DNA from: Vespa crabro
Taxonomy: Eukaryota; Arthropoda; Insecta; Hymenoptera; Vespidae
Direction: 5' to 3'
DNA length: 64,000 nt
Assembly: GCF_910589235.1 (NCBI RefSeq)
Contig: NC_060974.1
Span: forward strand, 1,169,001 to 1,233,000
Part shown: in pieces, positions 22,601 through 36,000 of the stretch
Numbering within the stretch: position 1 is the first letter of the stretch
Layout of the letters: every line of letters begins with the position of its first letter
The notes under the pieces: model-generated
The model's database searches: none
Seen by the model: only the letters and a program-made list of their open reading frames with translations
What the model was told of the DNA's origin: nothing
Position numbers and translations under genes: made by a program

Positions 22601-25600
22601 AATGCGACTGTCGGGCTCGGAAATATTACGACGGCTCAATGCAAACTTATGCGACAGCCACCAAACCAAAACGACAGGCAAACTTGGATCCATTCCAACT
22701 AATCAAGGGAAAGTTTTAAGTGCGACTTGTGTATCAAAGCGACTGTCAGAATTGGAAATATCCTGACTAGTCGAGGGATGGTTATACGTGTATCTCGTAA
22801 AATGCGTTTGTCGGGCATGGAAGTATTTTGCCTAGTCGAGTGAAATTTACGCGAGTGCCTCCCAAACCAATGCTGCTGTAGGCTTTGAAAATATTCCCAC
22901 TAAAGGAGAGATACTTATACTAGTGCCACTCGAACCACAGCGAATATCTGACTTGGAACTAATCAGAGTAGTCGAAGGAATGTTATGCGAACTGTATTAG
23001 AACTCAAGCGGTGGCCGGACTTGGTAATATCCCGACTAGCCGTGGGAAATTTGTGCGAGTTATTCTCGAACCAAAGGAGCTGTAGGACTTGAAGAAATTA
23101 CTAATAGTCAGAGGATAGTCATGCGTGTGATACTAGAGCTAATTCCACAATCGGACCAGGAAGTAGTGCGAATAGTAGGGGATAAGATATTCAAGTGACT
23201 CTAGAACCAATGCAACGGTTGGACTTGAAAATATACCAACTACTCGAAAGAAAGTTATGCGAGTAACTTTTGAACAATAGCGGCTGTAGGGCTAGGAAAT
23301 ATTTCGACTAGTCGGGAAACTTTGAGCGAGTATCTTGTCAACCAATCCGACTATCGTGATTGGAAATATTCCGGCTAGTCAAGGGAAAGTTAAGCGAGTG
23401 CTTCTCGAATCAAAGCGGGTGTCGGACTTGGAACTTTTCCAACTAGTCGAAGGAAAGTTATGCGAGTAAATCTAGAACTAATGCGACGGTCGGATATGAA
23501 AATATTCCGAATAGACATGGGAAAATTATGCGAGTGCCTATCAAACCAATGCGTCTGTCGGACTTAGATATATTCCAACTTGTCGAGGGATATTTATGCA
23601 AGTAATTTGTGAACCAAAGGAACTGTCAAGCTTGGAAATAGTACAATTAGTCGAGGGAATGTTACACAAGTTCCTCCCGAATAAATGAGGCTGATGGACA
23701 TGGAAATATTCTGACAAGTCTTGGGAAACTTATGCAAGAGGAAATTGAACCAATGAGTCTGTCGAACTTGACAATAATACGACTAATCGGGAAAAGTTAT
23801 GAGATTGCCTCTCGAGCAAATATCGCTATCGTTCTTTGAATGATATCGAAGAGTTGGGGTAAGTTATGCGTGTTATTTTGGAACTAATTGGACGGTCGGA
23901 CAATAAAATATCCCGAGTAATCCATGCAAATATATGCGATTAACTTGTGAACCAATGCAACTGTCGGGCTTGGAAATATTTCATCTAGTCGAGGGAAAGC
24001 TTTGCCTCTCGAGCAAAGGCGACTGTTGAACTTGGAAATAATTTGACTAGTCGTGGGAAGTTAAGCGAGTGACTAGTAAACCAAAGCGAAAGTTGTCGGC
24101 GAAAGTTATGCAAGAGCCACTCGAACCAATGCAACTGTCGGCCTTGGAAAATTTCCATCAATTCGAGGAATAGTTGTGTGGGTGTCTCACAAACCAATGC
24201 GTTTGTAGGAAATAGAAATATTCCGAATAGTAGAGAGAAATATGTGCGAGTGCCACTCCAAACAAAGCGAATATCGGACTTGGAATTATTCCGACCATTC
24301 GAGGAAATGCTATGCGAATTATAGTGGAACCATTAAGGCGGTCAGACTTGGAAATATACCGATTAGTCGGGGGAATGATATGCGAGTGCCACTCGATACA
24401 TTAAGTCCATGTGACTAGGAAATATGCCGACTAATCGAGGGAAAGTAATACGAATGAATCTCGACCCAATGCAACTGTCGGACGTGGAAATAATTCGAAT
24501 AGACGAGGCATAGTTATGCGTGTGCCTCACGAATCAATATATCTGTCAGACTTGGAATATTCCGACTAGACAATGTAATGTTTTGCAAGTGCCTCTCGAA
24601 ACAATGTTACTGTCAATCCTGGAAATATTCATCGGGAAATATTAATCGAGGGAATGATGTGATTGTGGCTCCCGAACCAATGCGACTTTTCTACTTGGAA
24701 ACATTCCTACTAGTCAAAGGAATTTTGTTCACGTACCTTTCGAAGCAGTGCGTCTTTCGGACTTGAAATTTTTTCGAATAATCGAGGGAGAGTTGTGCGA
24801 GTGCCTCTCAGAACAATGCGATAGTCAGAACTAGAAATATTACCACTAGTCGATAGAAAAATGTGCAAGATTCTCGCCAAGCAATGAGACTGAATAGCTA
24901 GATATATTCCGCCTAGTCTAGGGAAAGTTGTGCGAGTACTTCTCGGACCAACGCGGCTATAGTACATAGAAATGCTCCTACTAGTTTAGGGAAATTATGA
25001 TAAGGCATCTCGAATGCGAAAGGTAGCCCTAGATATATTACTCCTAGTCGAGGGAAAGTTATGCGAGAACCTCTAGAAATATTACGACTGTCGGAATTGG
25101 AATTATTCCGTCTATTCGAGAGAATGTTATGCTAGTGCTTTTAGAACCACTGCGACAGTCACATCATGAAATATTCCGTCTAGTCGGGAGGAAGAAATGC
25201 CAGTGCCTCTCTAATCAATGCAACTGTCAGACCTTGAAATTTCCCGACAAGTCCAGAAAAAGTTATGCGATTGCCTCACGAACCCATGTGATTGTTTGAC
25301 TTCAAAAGAATGCGACTACACGAGAGTATGTTATACGAGTGCTTCTCTAACCAGTGCTACTTTCGAACTTCGAAATATTTCGGATACTCGAGGGAATTTT
25401 GTGCTCGTTCCTCTCGAACCAGTGCGTCTTATGGATATGGAAATATTCCAGGTAGTCGTGGGAAAGTTGTGCGAGTGCGTCTCGATCCAATGCGACTGTC
25501 GAACTCGGAACTTTCCAACTAGTCGAAGGAGATTTGTGCGTATGCTCTCACATTATGTCGACTAACAGATTTGGAAACTCTCCGCTTATTCGAAGGAAAG

Positions 25601-28380
25601 TTATGTGAAAGCCTCTCGATACAATACGAATGTCGGAATTAGCAATATACCGTCTAGTAGTGGGAAAGTTATACAAACGCCTCACTATCCAGTGCGTCAT
25701 TCTGGAGTGAAATTTTTCGTCTAGTCGAGAGAATGCTGAACCCGTACCTCTCGAAACAGTGCGTATTTCGTGCTGGGGAAAAATCCATCTAATCAAGGCA
25801 AAGGTGTGCGAATGCCTTACTTCAATGCGACTGTCGGACTTCAAAACATTCGAACAAGTCAAGGGAAGTTATTCGAGTGCCTCCAACAACACTGCCTCTA
25901 TCGTATTTAGATATATTCCAACTAGCCGAGGGAATGTTATGAATCTTCGTCTCGCACCAATGCGACTGTCGGAATTGGAAATATTCCGACTGGTCGAGGG
26001 AAATTTATGCGTGTGCATCTCGAACCCATGTGACTGTCATACTCGGAACATTTCGACTATTGGATGGAAAGTTGCGCAAGTGCCACTCCAACCAATGCGA
26101 CTCTCAGACTTGGAATCATTCCGACTAGTCGAGGGAAAGATATGCGTGTGCTGTTCGAACCACTGCGACTGTAGGACCTAGAAATACTCCGAATAGTCGA
26201 GGGAAAGCTATGGGATTATGTCACGCATCAGTGATACTGTCTGATTCGTTATTGTTCCTACTAGTCAAAGGAAAAATATAAAAGTGTTTCCCAATACAAT
26301 GCGTCTGTCGAACCTTGATAAATTACCCCATGTCGAGGCATAATTATGAGCGTTCCTCTCGAATCAATATAAATGACGGAGTTTGAAATCTTTCGACTAG
26401 TCGAAGGATTGCTATAGGAATGCCTCTCGAACCGATATCATTGTCGTACATATTAATTTTCCCCCTAGCCGAGAGAAAGCTATGTGAATGGCAAGTGAAC
26501 CAATGCGACTGTTGTTCTTGGAAAAATCGAGAATAAGTGCGGGAATGTTCAGCTGGTTCCTCTCGATCCAATTCAAACGTTACACCTAAATATAATTCAT
26601 CTAGTTGAGGGAAAGATATCCGAATGAATTGTGGGCCAATGTGAATATGAGACATGGAAATATTCAGACTAGTCGAGGGAAAGATTTGCGTGTGCTGCTG
26701 GCAACAATTCGATTGTCAGACCTAGAAATATTCCGACTATTCGTGAGAATGTTATACGAGTGCCTCTCGAACCATTGCTTCGGTCGGATCTAGAAATATT
26801 CCACCTAGTCGAGGGAAGGTCATGAGAGTAACAGGTAATTCGTCTATGGGTCTTGGAAATATTTTATAGAGACGAGAAAAAATTATACGGGTGCCACTCA
26901 AATCAATGCGACTGTCGAACATAGAAACAATCCGATTATTCGAGGGAAGTTATGCGAGTGACTATCTGCCCAAAGCGGATGTGTTAGAAACATTACCTAG
27001 TCGGGTAAAAGATATGCGTGTGTCTCTCGGCTGTCTGATTTGGAAATATTCGGAATAGTCGAAGGAAATTTATGCTAGTTACACTAGTAACTATGCGATT
27101 GCTGGACTTGAAAATATCCCGCTTATTAGAATGAAAGTTATGCGAGTGTCACTCGAAACAATGCTGCTATCGGACTTTGAAATGACTAATAAAGAGAGAG
27201 CTATGCGATTGAATTATGATTCAATGCGAACGTCGTGCTTGAAAATATACCGAATATTCAAGGAGAATTTATGCGAATGCCTCCAAAACCAATGCGGCGA
27301 CCGGATTTGGAAACATTCCAAAAGGTTCGAAAAATTATGTTAGTGACTCGCGAAAAAAGCGGCTGTCGGACTTGGAAATATTCCTCCGAATCGAGGAAAA
27401 GTTACGAGAGTGCCTCTCGAAACAATGTGGCTCTTGGAATTTGAAATACTCCGACTTGTCGAGGGAAAGTTTTGCGAGTGACACACGAACCAATGCGACT
27501 GCCGGACTTGAAATTATATCGCCTATACGAGGGAAAGTAATATGAGTGTCTTATGAACCAATGAGATATTCGGACTTGGAATCATTCCGATTAGTCGACG
27601 GAAATACTTGAGTGTGCTCCTCGAACTAATGCGGCTGTCGGTCTTGGAATTATTTCGACAAGACGGGTGAAAGATATACTAGTGCCACTCGAAACAATTA
27701 TACTGTCAGTCTTGGTAGTATTTCAACTAGTCGAAGTATAGTTATGCAAGTGAAATGTAAACCAATGTAACTGTCGGTCTTGGAAATATTCCGACTAGTA
27801 GTGAGAAAGTTATACGAGTTCCACTCGAAAAAATGCGACTATCGGACTTGAAAATATTCCAACTAATCGGGTGAAGTTAGGAGAGTGCCACACGAAACAA
27901 ATTAACTGTCGGCTTTGGAAATATCTCTACTAGTCGAAATATAGGTATGCGAATGAATTGGGAAGCGATGAGACTATCGTACTTGGAAATATTCCGACAA
28001 GTCATGTGAAAGATATGCGAGTGCCACTCGGAAAAAATTGACTGTCGGTCTTGAAAATACTTCTACTAATCGAAGTATAGATATGCGAGTGAATTGTGAA
28101 GCAATGAGAATTTTGTGCTTCGAAATATTCAAACTAACCGGTAGGAATTTATGGGAGTGCTATTCGATCCAATGCGGCTGCTGTGCTTAGACATATTCCG
28201 ACTTGACGAGGGTGAGCTACGCGAGTGACTCTAGAATCAATGCGGCTGTTGGATGGAGAAATATTCCGACAAGCAAAAGGAAAATTATGAGAGTGTCCTC
28301 GGGTGCATGCGATTGTCAGATATAGAAATATTCCGACCAGTCGAGAGAAAGATTTCAGAGTTGAGTTTGAAATAATGCTG
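19636..28380 (+). repeat. 68-bp satellite, array I (about 128 monomers)
   Basis: Monomers of 68 bp are recognised by GAGGGAAAGTTATGCGAGTG, then CCTCTCGAACCAATGCGACT, then GTCGGACTTGGAAATATTCC and GACTAGTC. The CGACTAGTCG word is a 10-bp palindrome present once per monomer. For example 26127-26194 is exactly one monomer. Copies differ from one another by many substitutions and small indels, so the array is old or weakly homogenised. No spacers lie between units, so it is not a CRISPR. Short frames of 60-140 codons across it are chance products. Confidence 0.95.
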
Positions 28381-31300
28381 TCATAATAAAATATCGTAAT
28401 AATGACATTAATAAAAATAACAATAGTAATAATAGTGATAATAAGAACAATAATAATAACGATAATATGATAACATTAGTAACAATAATAACGATAATAA
28501 CGATTATAAGGATAATAACGTTAATAATAATAATATAAATAATAACGATAATAATAAAGATAATTTTAATAGTAAATATTATAACGACAATAATAACGAA
28601 ATTACGGAAAATAAGTATCATAAACATAATAAAGTTAATAACGATAATAATGATAATTGCAATAATAACGTTAATAACGTTAATCAAAATATTAATAAAA
28701 ATAATAATAATAAAAATAATAATAACGATAATAACGATATTAATCATTATAACGAAATAAACGATAATAATGATAATAACGACAAAAATTACCATTATAG
28801 TTATAATAACGATAATTATGTTGATAACAAAACTAATAATGACAATAATATTAATAAAAACGACAATAAAGAAAGTAACTATAATGACGATAATTACGAT
28901 AATAACGTTGAAACAATAATAATAACGATTATAATAATAGTAACGATTGTAACGACAATAATAACGATAAAATCGATTATAACTATTATCACGAAAATAA
29001 CGATTATAACAATAATAACGTTAATTACGATAATAATAATATTCATAACAATAAGAAAGTCAACAACGATAAAAACAATAATAGCGATAATAACTATAAT
29101 ATTGACAATAACGTAAGTAACGATAATAACGATAAAATGATTATGACAATAATAACGATATTAACGATAACAAAGATAATTAGAACAATAATAACATATT
29201 AACGATAAATCGATAATGACGATAATAACGATAACAATGTTAATAACAATGAAAATGACGATAATAATAAAAATAACCATTATAACGATAATAACTCTAA
29301 TAACGGCAGTAATAAGAATAATAATAATAAGAAGAATTATGATAATAATAATGACGATAATAACAATGTTAATTATTATAACGATATTAACGATAATTAC
29401 GATAATAATGACCATAATAACAATAATAATGGTAATAAAGATAATGACGTTAATAACAAAAATAATAATCAAAATAATGATAATAATAAGGACAATAACG
29501 ATAATAACGTTAATAACTATAATAACGATAATTACGATAGTAAGGATAAAACGATAATAATAACTATTATAATAATAGTACCGATAATAACGACAATAAT
29601 AACGATAGAATCGATAATAACGATCAAAACGACAATAACGTTAATAACTATAATAAAATAATAACGCTAATAAGGTTAATAGCGATAATAATAAAGATAA
29701 TTTTAATAGTTACGATAATAACGACGAGAATAATGAAATTAACGAAAATAAGTATTATAACCATAATAAAGTTAATGACGATAATAATGATAATAGCCAT
29801 AATAACGTCAACAATGATAATAAAATAAGAATAAGTATAATTAAAATAATAATAGTTGAAGTAATAACGAAAATAACAATAATAATAAAAACAATAAGTA
29901 TAATAACAATAATAATAATAATAATAATATGGATAATATCGATATAAATAATTATAACGATATTAATGATAATAACGAAAATAACGTTAAAACAAAAATA
30001 ATAATGATGATAACAATAATAATAGCGACAATAACGATAATAATAATTATAACGGTAATATCAATAGTAATGGTAATAACGATTATAACTATAAAAACGT
30101 TAATAACGAAAATAATAACATTACTAATAATAATAATTGTATGCATGATAATAACTATAATAATAACGATAATAATAGTAATAATAATAATAATAATAAT
30201 AACAATAATAACTATAATAACAATAATAAAGTTATTATTGGAAATAATAATAATAATAAAAATAAGAGTAATAAATATAATACCGATAATCGCGGTCGTA
30301 GTGATCATAATATTAATAATAGCGATAGTATGTATAATAACGATAATAACGATAACAAGGAAACAATGTTAATGACAATAGTATTTAAAATAATAATAAT
30401 AATTCTAATAATAATAATAATACTAAAAGAAATAATAGCAATTATAACGATAATAACTATAATAATAATAATAATAATAATAACGATAATAACGATAACA
30501 ACGATTATAATAAAAATAATAATAATCTACACAATAAAAATAAATATAACATAAATAATGATAATAATAATATTAAAAATAATATCGATAATAACCATTA
30601 TAACGTATATAAAGACAACAGCGCTAATAAAATTAATAACTATAATAACGATAATAACAATAATAATAACAATAATTTTATTGATAATAATAATAATGAC
30701 TTTATTAACGATAAACATTATTGTAATAGTAATAGTAACAAAACAATAATAACAATGATAATAGTAATGGTAATAGTAATAATAAAAATAATAATAATAA
30801 AATAATAATAATAAATATAATAACAACAGTTACATAAATAATAATAATAGTAATAAAAATTATTATAATAAATATTATATAAGAAAAAAATTAAAACGAT
30901 AATAAAGATAATAACGATGATAACCATATCAAAGATTATAACGATAATAATAATAATAATAATAAGGAAATTATTAAAATAGTAACAAAAATTATAATAA
31001 TTATAATAATAAGGAAATTATTAAAATAGTAACAAAAATTATAATAATTATAATAATAAAACTAATAACTATAATAACAATTATAATTATAGTTATAATA
31101 ATAATAATAATTGTAAAAATAATAGTAATCATAATTGCGATTTTAACAATAATCACGATAATAATAATAAAAACACTAATAGTGATAATAACGATATTAT
31201 CAGTAATAACGGTAATGAAGATAATAATAACGAAACAAATAATAACGTTAAAATCGGTAATAATTATAATAAAAACGATAATAATAATTATTATAATAAT

Positions 31301-31758
31301 AATAATAATAATAGTAATAACGATAATAAAGATAATTATAATAATAACGATAATAACGGTAACAGTAATGATAATGATAGTAACGTTAATTACGTAAAGA
31401 AATAATGTTAATAACAATAATAATAAGGATAATAATAAAAATGGTGATAATAATAATAATAACAATAATAATTATTAATATATTTACGATAATAATCATA
31501 ATAACTAGAATATTGAAATTATGATAATAACGATAATATTGTAAATGGCGACAATAATAGCAATAATAACGTTAATAACGATAGCAACGGTAATAAGCAT
31601 ACTAACGATAATAATGTTCATAAAGATGATCTTGACGATAATAATAATAGTAACGAAAATATCCACAATAAAAGAGAAAATAACGATAATAAAATGTATA
31701 ACGATTATAAGGATAATAACCATAATGAAGATAATAACGATAATAACGTTAAGACCGA
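28381..31758 (+). repeat. Triplet-phase satellite block 7
   Basis: ACG/GAT-type triplet satellite with the A-rich strand on plus. Longer diverged repeats are embedded: about 28550-28680 resembles 29687-29815, and a 47-bp exact-looking tandem duplication starts at 30964 and 31011 (AAGGAAATTATTAAAATAGT). It ends at the 3' terminus of LINE copy D. Confidence 0.92.
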
Positions 31759-32119
31759 TTTTTCTTGATGGTCTGAGAATGCCAATCTTTACACATTAAC
31801 GCAGGGACCCTGCCAGCCAGAGGAACCCTTCACCATTCGGGTCCCCCATAAGTCCCTGGACTGTCGGGCTCACCGTTGGAATAGGCACTACCGACTAAAC
31901 TTCTATCTAACAGAGTAGCATATTGAAACAATCCCGGCAACGACATGGGGCATTTCTTCGGGATGGCGCTAAAACATCAGGTCCTTTTACGGCATTCTCC
32001 CTTCGGCTATACGGCGCCGGAGCCTGGAGCAACGTTAAGGACGCGTCTATTAGCCGCTCGTCTCCATCTTTTTCTTCGCAAGATGGCCCTGACGTACCAG
32101 GCCACCTTATTCCACATCT

Positions 32120-34740
32120 CTTGTCCTCGGAGAATTTTCTCGACATCGTTTTCTGACGAGAAGTCTCCGAGGTCCTAGTCAAAGGCGGAACGTTCGACGC
32201 TCCAATGGGCACATTTGATGAACGTGTGGTGGACGCCTTCGACGTTCGAGTAACCATAGGGACAGTTGCTGTCTGCTACCTTCCTCATTTTTGCGAGATA
32301 GAAGAAGAACAAGTCATGTCTGTTAAGAATTGGGTGAGATAATAGTCGAATACCCCGCTGCCCGGTTTTGCCAGCTGTCTAGCCGACTGATGAGTCGGCA
32401 GTCCATCTGCATCTAGGCTCCTGTTCCCATCTGCTTTGCCAGGTCTCAATGCTGCTAGACTTTGCGAGTCTTGATACTTCCTCCATTCCTAAAACGGGCT
32501 TCTGCTGGTAGACGCATTGTCTCGCCAGGGCTAGTAGATCGATCGGGATTATTCCCGCGAGCACTAGCACCGCGGCCGCAGAGAACGTGCTGTAGGAGCA
32601 AGCGATTCGGAGATCGCCCCAATCCTCTTTACCGCAACTATGGGCTTGCGATATTTCTCGTGTTACAGCGACTCGGCCCAGAATTTCACTCCGTATTGTA
32701 TCACTGCTTCGGCAACGCGCAACAGTAGTCGCCTCGGGGGCCGATTACATTAACCATGCGTGTGCCAAACGAGGCTACAAGTTTTGCCGGCTTGTCAGCA
32801 GCCCTAATTATATGTTCTCCAAAATTGAGACTGCTATCGTACATTACCCCTAAGTATTTGACAGCCGAAATATTCTGGACAGTCGCGTCTCCTACATTGA
32901 AACTGCGCAAGTCGTTCTTGCGCTTCTTCATAAGTAGCACGATCTCAGTCTTCTGGTCTGCAAAAGACAGCCAGTGTTCTTTCATCCAGAAGATAACTCT
33001 GCGCAGGACTAGGTTGATCAGCAACCGTGTCTCCTCCGTATCTCTCGTAGTTATGACAACTACAATGTCATCAGCGTACCCGACAATGAAAGAACCCACA
33101 GGGACTGCCATACGTATCATACAGTCGTAGAAAATATTATAAAAATCCGGTCCCAGTATTGAGCCCTGGGCTGCACCGGATGTCAACTCTAAGCTTCTCG
33201 GACCATCGCCAGTATTGTATTCTAGGAAGCGCTCGTTCAGGTAATCCCCGAGTATTCGGAGTAGATAGCTAGGAACTCTGAAATTACGTTCGAGCGCTTC
33301 CTTTGCCGAGTCCCACTTGACGGAGTAGAAGGCATTTCTCACGTCTTAGGAGGCTAGCAGACACATGGGCGAGATAGATGATACCTTCGCTTCGAGACTT
33401 TAGCGCCGTGACAACCTCCTGGCCCGCATGGATGGTGGAGAGGTCGGATCGAAATCCATACTGCCGAGCAGCAATATCGCACGCTGCCTTCACAGCCGCG
33501 TGCAGAGGTGACTGAAGCAGGAGATTGCCAGGAGATTGCCAGCCGTATCAAGCATATATATAGGCCTGTATGGCAAAATGGCATCTGCTGGACATTTGCC
33601 CTTTCTTATGAGCCCAAGTCTTCCTTTTTTCCAAAAGAGGGGGAAGATGTCCTCCTTGAGGAACATGTTATACATATTTAGCAAGAGCTCAGGGTTATAC
33701 TGTGCGACGGCTTTCATTCCTTCCGCTGGAAAGCCGTCCGTCTTGGAACTCTTTTGTTCCGCATGAAAGATGCGGACGTGAGTAGCTCTCCCTCCGTAAA
33801 CTGTGGCGCTTCTGGGCTGCCAGAAGCAGACGGGCAAATCTCTCTCTTCGGTTGTGAGGAGAATAGTGTATTAACGATATTCTCCAATCTAGTATGCACG
33901 ACCCCAGATTGCGAGTGACGATCTGGTACCCTAATACCCATGGATTCTGGTCGATATCAAGGCCCAGCTCCTTCCAGCATCATCGTTGTCTGGCTTCGAT
34001 GGTACTCTTCAGTAATTTTTGGCTGCTTGATACTGTGCGGCCAAGGAGACAGCATCGAAATCGCGTCTCTTCGTTCATTCTACTATCCGGAGAGGACTTA
34101 AACCTTCATCTATGACTGAAGACAAACTATATCGATCAATTTTTATGAAGTTCCACTTGGTGGGGCGAGTTGAACTTGTCACAACTGGCCTCCTATCGGG
34201 TACGTCGAATAGGTTGTAATGATGATCGCTCTCAGTGTAATCTTGGATTACCCGCCAGTCTGCGAAACTTGCCACAAGGTGTTCGTTGCCTAGAGAAACG
34301 TCCAGGGTCGTCTCCCTATATCCAGGCCTACGGAAGGTTGAGGTCGAGCCTGTGTTGAGCACTGCTTACTCCAATCCCAACACCACCTCTTTCGTCTTCC
34401 TTTGGGGTCCGGCCTGGCCTCCCACCATTCGATAATTTGGCATTGAAGTCTCCAGTCACATTGAGATCTCCTTGCATTTACCGCAGCGCGTCGTCCAGGT
34501 CGACCAGTTTGTACTGGAAGTCATCTATCTAGTCGTTCGTGGTGAGATATACGCTGACACATGTCATCGAGGTATGTCTCACCTAAACTTAACCGCGACC
34601 GGCTCCATGATCCGACACATGTATGTGTCAGGTATCTGGGATCGAGATAGCCGCCGTGCCCATTTCGTCGGCGTACCAACCTATTCCTGCTCTGTTCTAG
34701 AACTGTTGGTTCATTAGAAGAATATAAACTTTTTTCTCAG
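32120..34740 (-). pseudogene. R1-clade ORF2 remnant (endonuclease, RT, C-terminal zinc finger), copy D
   Basis: The endonuclease remnant includes LNTGSTSTFRRPGYRETTLD, DWRVIQDY and SDHHYNLF (34362-34250), matching the C-terminal EN motifs of R1-clade elements. The RT follows with an N-terminal stretch 'KTDGFPAEGMKAVAQYNPE' and YRPIYMLDTAG (33740-33560), QYGFRSDLSTIHA (about 33420-33460), then a long open piece (33342-32701) with NAFYSVKWD, GAAQGSILGPDFYNI, the intact catalytic motif VGYADDIVVV (YADD at 33067-33078), KTEIVLLMKKR and VKYLGVMYD. The C-terminal finger CPYGYSNVEGVHHTFIKC is at about 32211-32264, and the tail ILRGQEMWNKVAWYVRAILR at about 32050-32130. Several frameshifts, for example near 33350 and 33490, break the ORF. 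The 213-residue piece alone lacks EN and the N-terminal RT. Confidence 0.87.
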
Positions 34741-34839
34741 ATCGGAGCAGATTTATAAGGTGGTGAGCCGTTCTGCTCCTATTGACGTTACCGTACAGTA
34801 CACCGATCCATTTTTCTTGTATGCAGTTGTAAGGGCCTC

Positions 34840-36000
34840 CTAGCATGTATTGCACGCCCTTGATCCGGCCAGGTGTTTCTTGGGATCAGAAACGCTAATG
34901 GAGCACAAAAAGTAAGTGGGCTGTTTGTCCTTACAGTCTTTGATCTGGTGCCCTTGCCGCCGTGGAAATATCAAAACTTACTTCGATCGGGGCTTTGCAA
35001 GAGGCACTATGGTTGCCAAAGTCGAGGCAGCGGTAGCAACGTCTTACTTCTGCTCCTCCCCTAACTTTGCAACAGACAATGCCGACCAGCACTCGGCCGG
35101 CCTTCACAAGCTACACAGCAGCTTCCTCTTATATTTTGACGTGGGACAGGTGTTGCTATCTCGAGTTGGAGTACGTCATTTTAACTTTGATTTTCTCCGC
35201 GTAGGCTGGAAGGTTCCTCATTAGTGCCTTCTCAACATCTACCACCGATGTGCAGCAATCGCTGTCGCGTATGTCAAGCGTAGCTCTGGCGACCAGTTCC
35301 GTGATTTTACTCGTGTCTCTTACTCCTTTCCTCAGGGATTATCTGAGTGAGTCCCTAATCTCCGTAGTGGTCTTCTTGAATTCGAGGAGAATCTCTCCCG
35401 TTCTGGTCTGCCGGATCGATCTAAGGTCTACCTCTGCAGCGCTAGTCTTGAGGCTCTGGTGAATAACTCCGACTATGTCTGTTTAGTTTTACCTTGCGCA
35501 GGTTTCAGGAGGTTAGCGTCCGGTTTCGTTCTCTTTCTCGGCTGGTCCTCTGATATGCTCGGCTTCTTTATTCCTGCGTTAGGAGTCTTGTAGCCTTCTT
35601 CACAGTTATTTCCCTCTTTCTCGTCTTCTTGACGACCTCCGTATACTTGGTGCCTTCGGCCGTCATCGCCTCTTGCCTTGGTCTTTTGAAGCTTTCTTCA
35701 GGCAAATGCGGCGGGCTTGTGGCTACTCCCTTAACTGCGCCAGAATTTGTTACAGAGTTTGCCCATGTGCTCTGAGAGACCCGAACGAAGGTACACGTTC
35801 CCTTATTGATCTTTGTTCAAGATTTATACACCATCTCCCGGTTGTCAATGATCTTCTGAAGTTCTGGGATTCCTTGCTATGTCGCAATGTTTATGGTCGG
35901 CTGTCTAGTAATAGCTGTACTCATATTGGCTAGGTGGAGTTTCGATAGAGCGAATTTCTCTATCTCTCAAACTTGTTGTGTCCCCTTCGCAGGCTGGATA
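34840..36000 (-). pseudogene. R1-clade ORF1 (gag-like) remnant, copy D
   Basis: Minus-strand reading near 35090-34990 gives VLVGIVCCKVRGGAEVRRCY and then RCLDFGNHSASCKAP. This is the R1-type gag segment leading into the first zinc knuckle (C-x2-C with the distal Cys kept; the His appears one residue later than in the usual CX2CX4HX4C spacing). Upstream, a region equivalent to the VLIPRATLELRD core of copy A lies at about 35250-35330 (minus), and a Lys-rich N-terminal part at about 35560-35650. Stops occur between these blocks. The product would be a nucleic-acid-binding capsid-like protein. Confidence 0.78.

Noticed and set aside
25218..26181. ORFs of 60-140 codons in the 68-bp arrays
   Set aside because: 68 is not a multiple of three, so a frame shifts each monomer. 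The ORFs are chance runs across diverged copies with no shared protein motif.
19636..28380. CRISPR-like regularly spaced repeats
   Set aside because: The units are contiguous 68-bp monomers without unique spacers, there is no cas gene, and the sequence context is eukaryotic.
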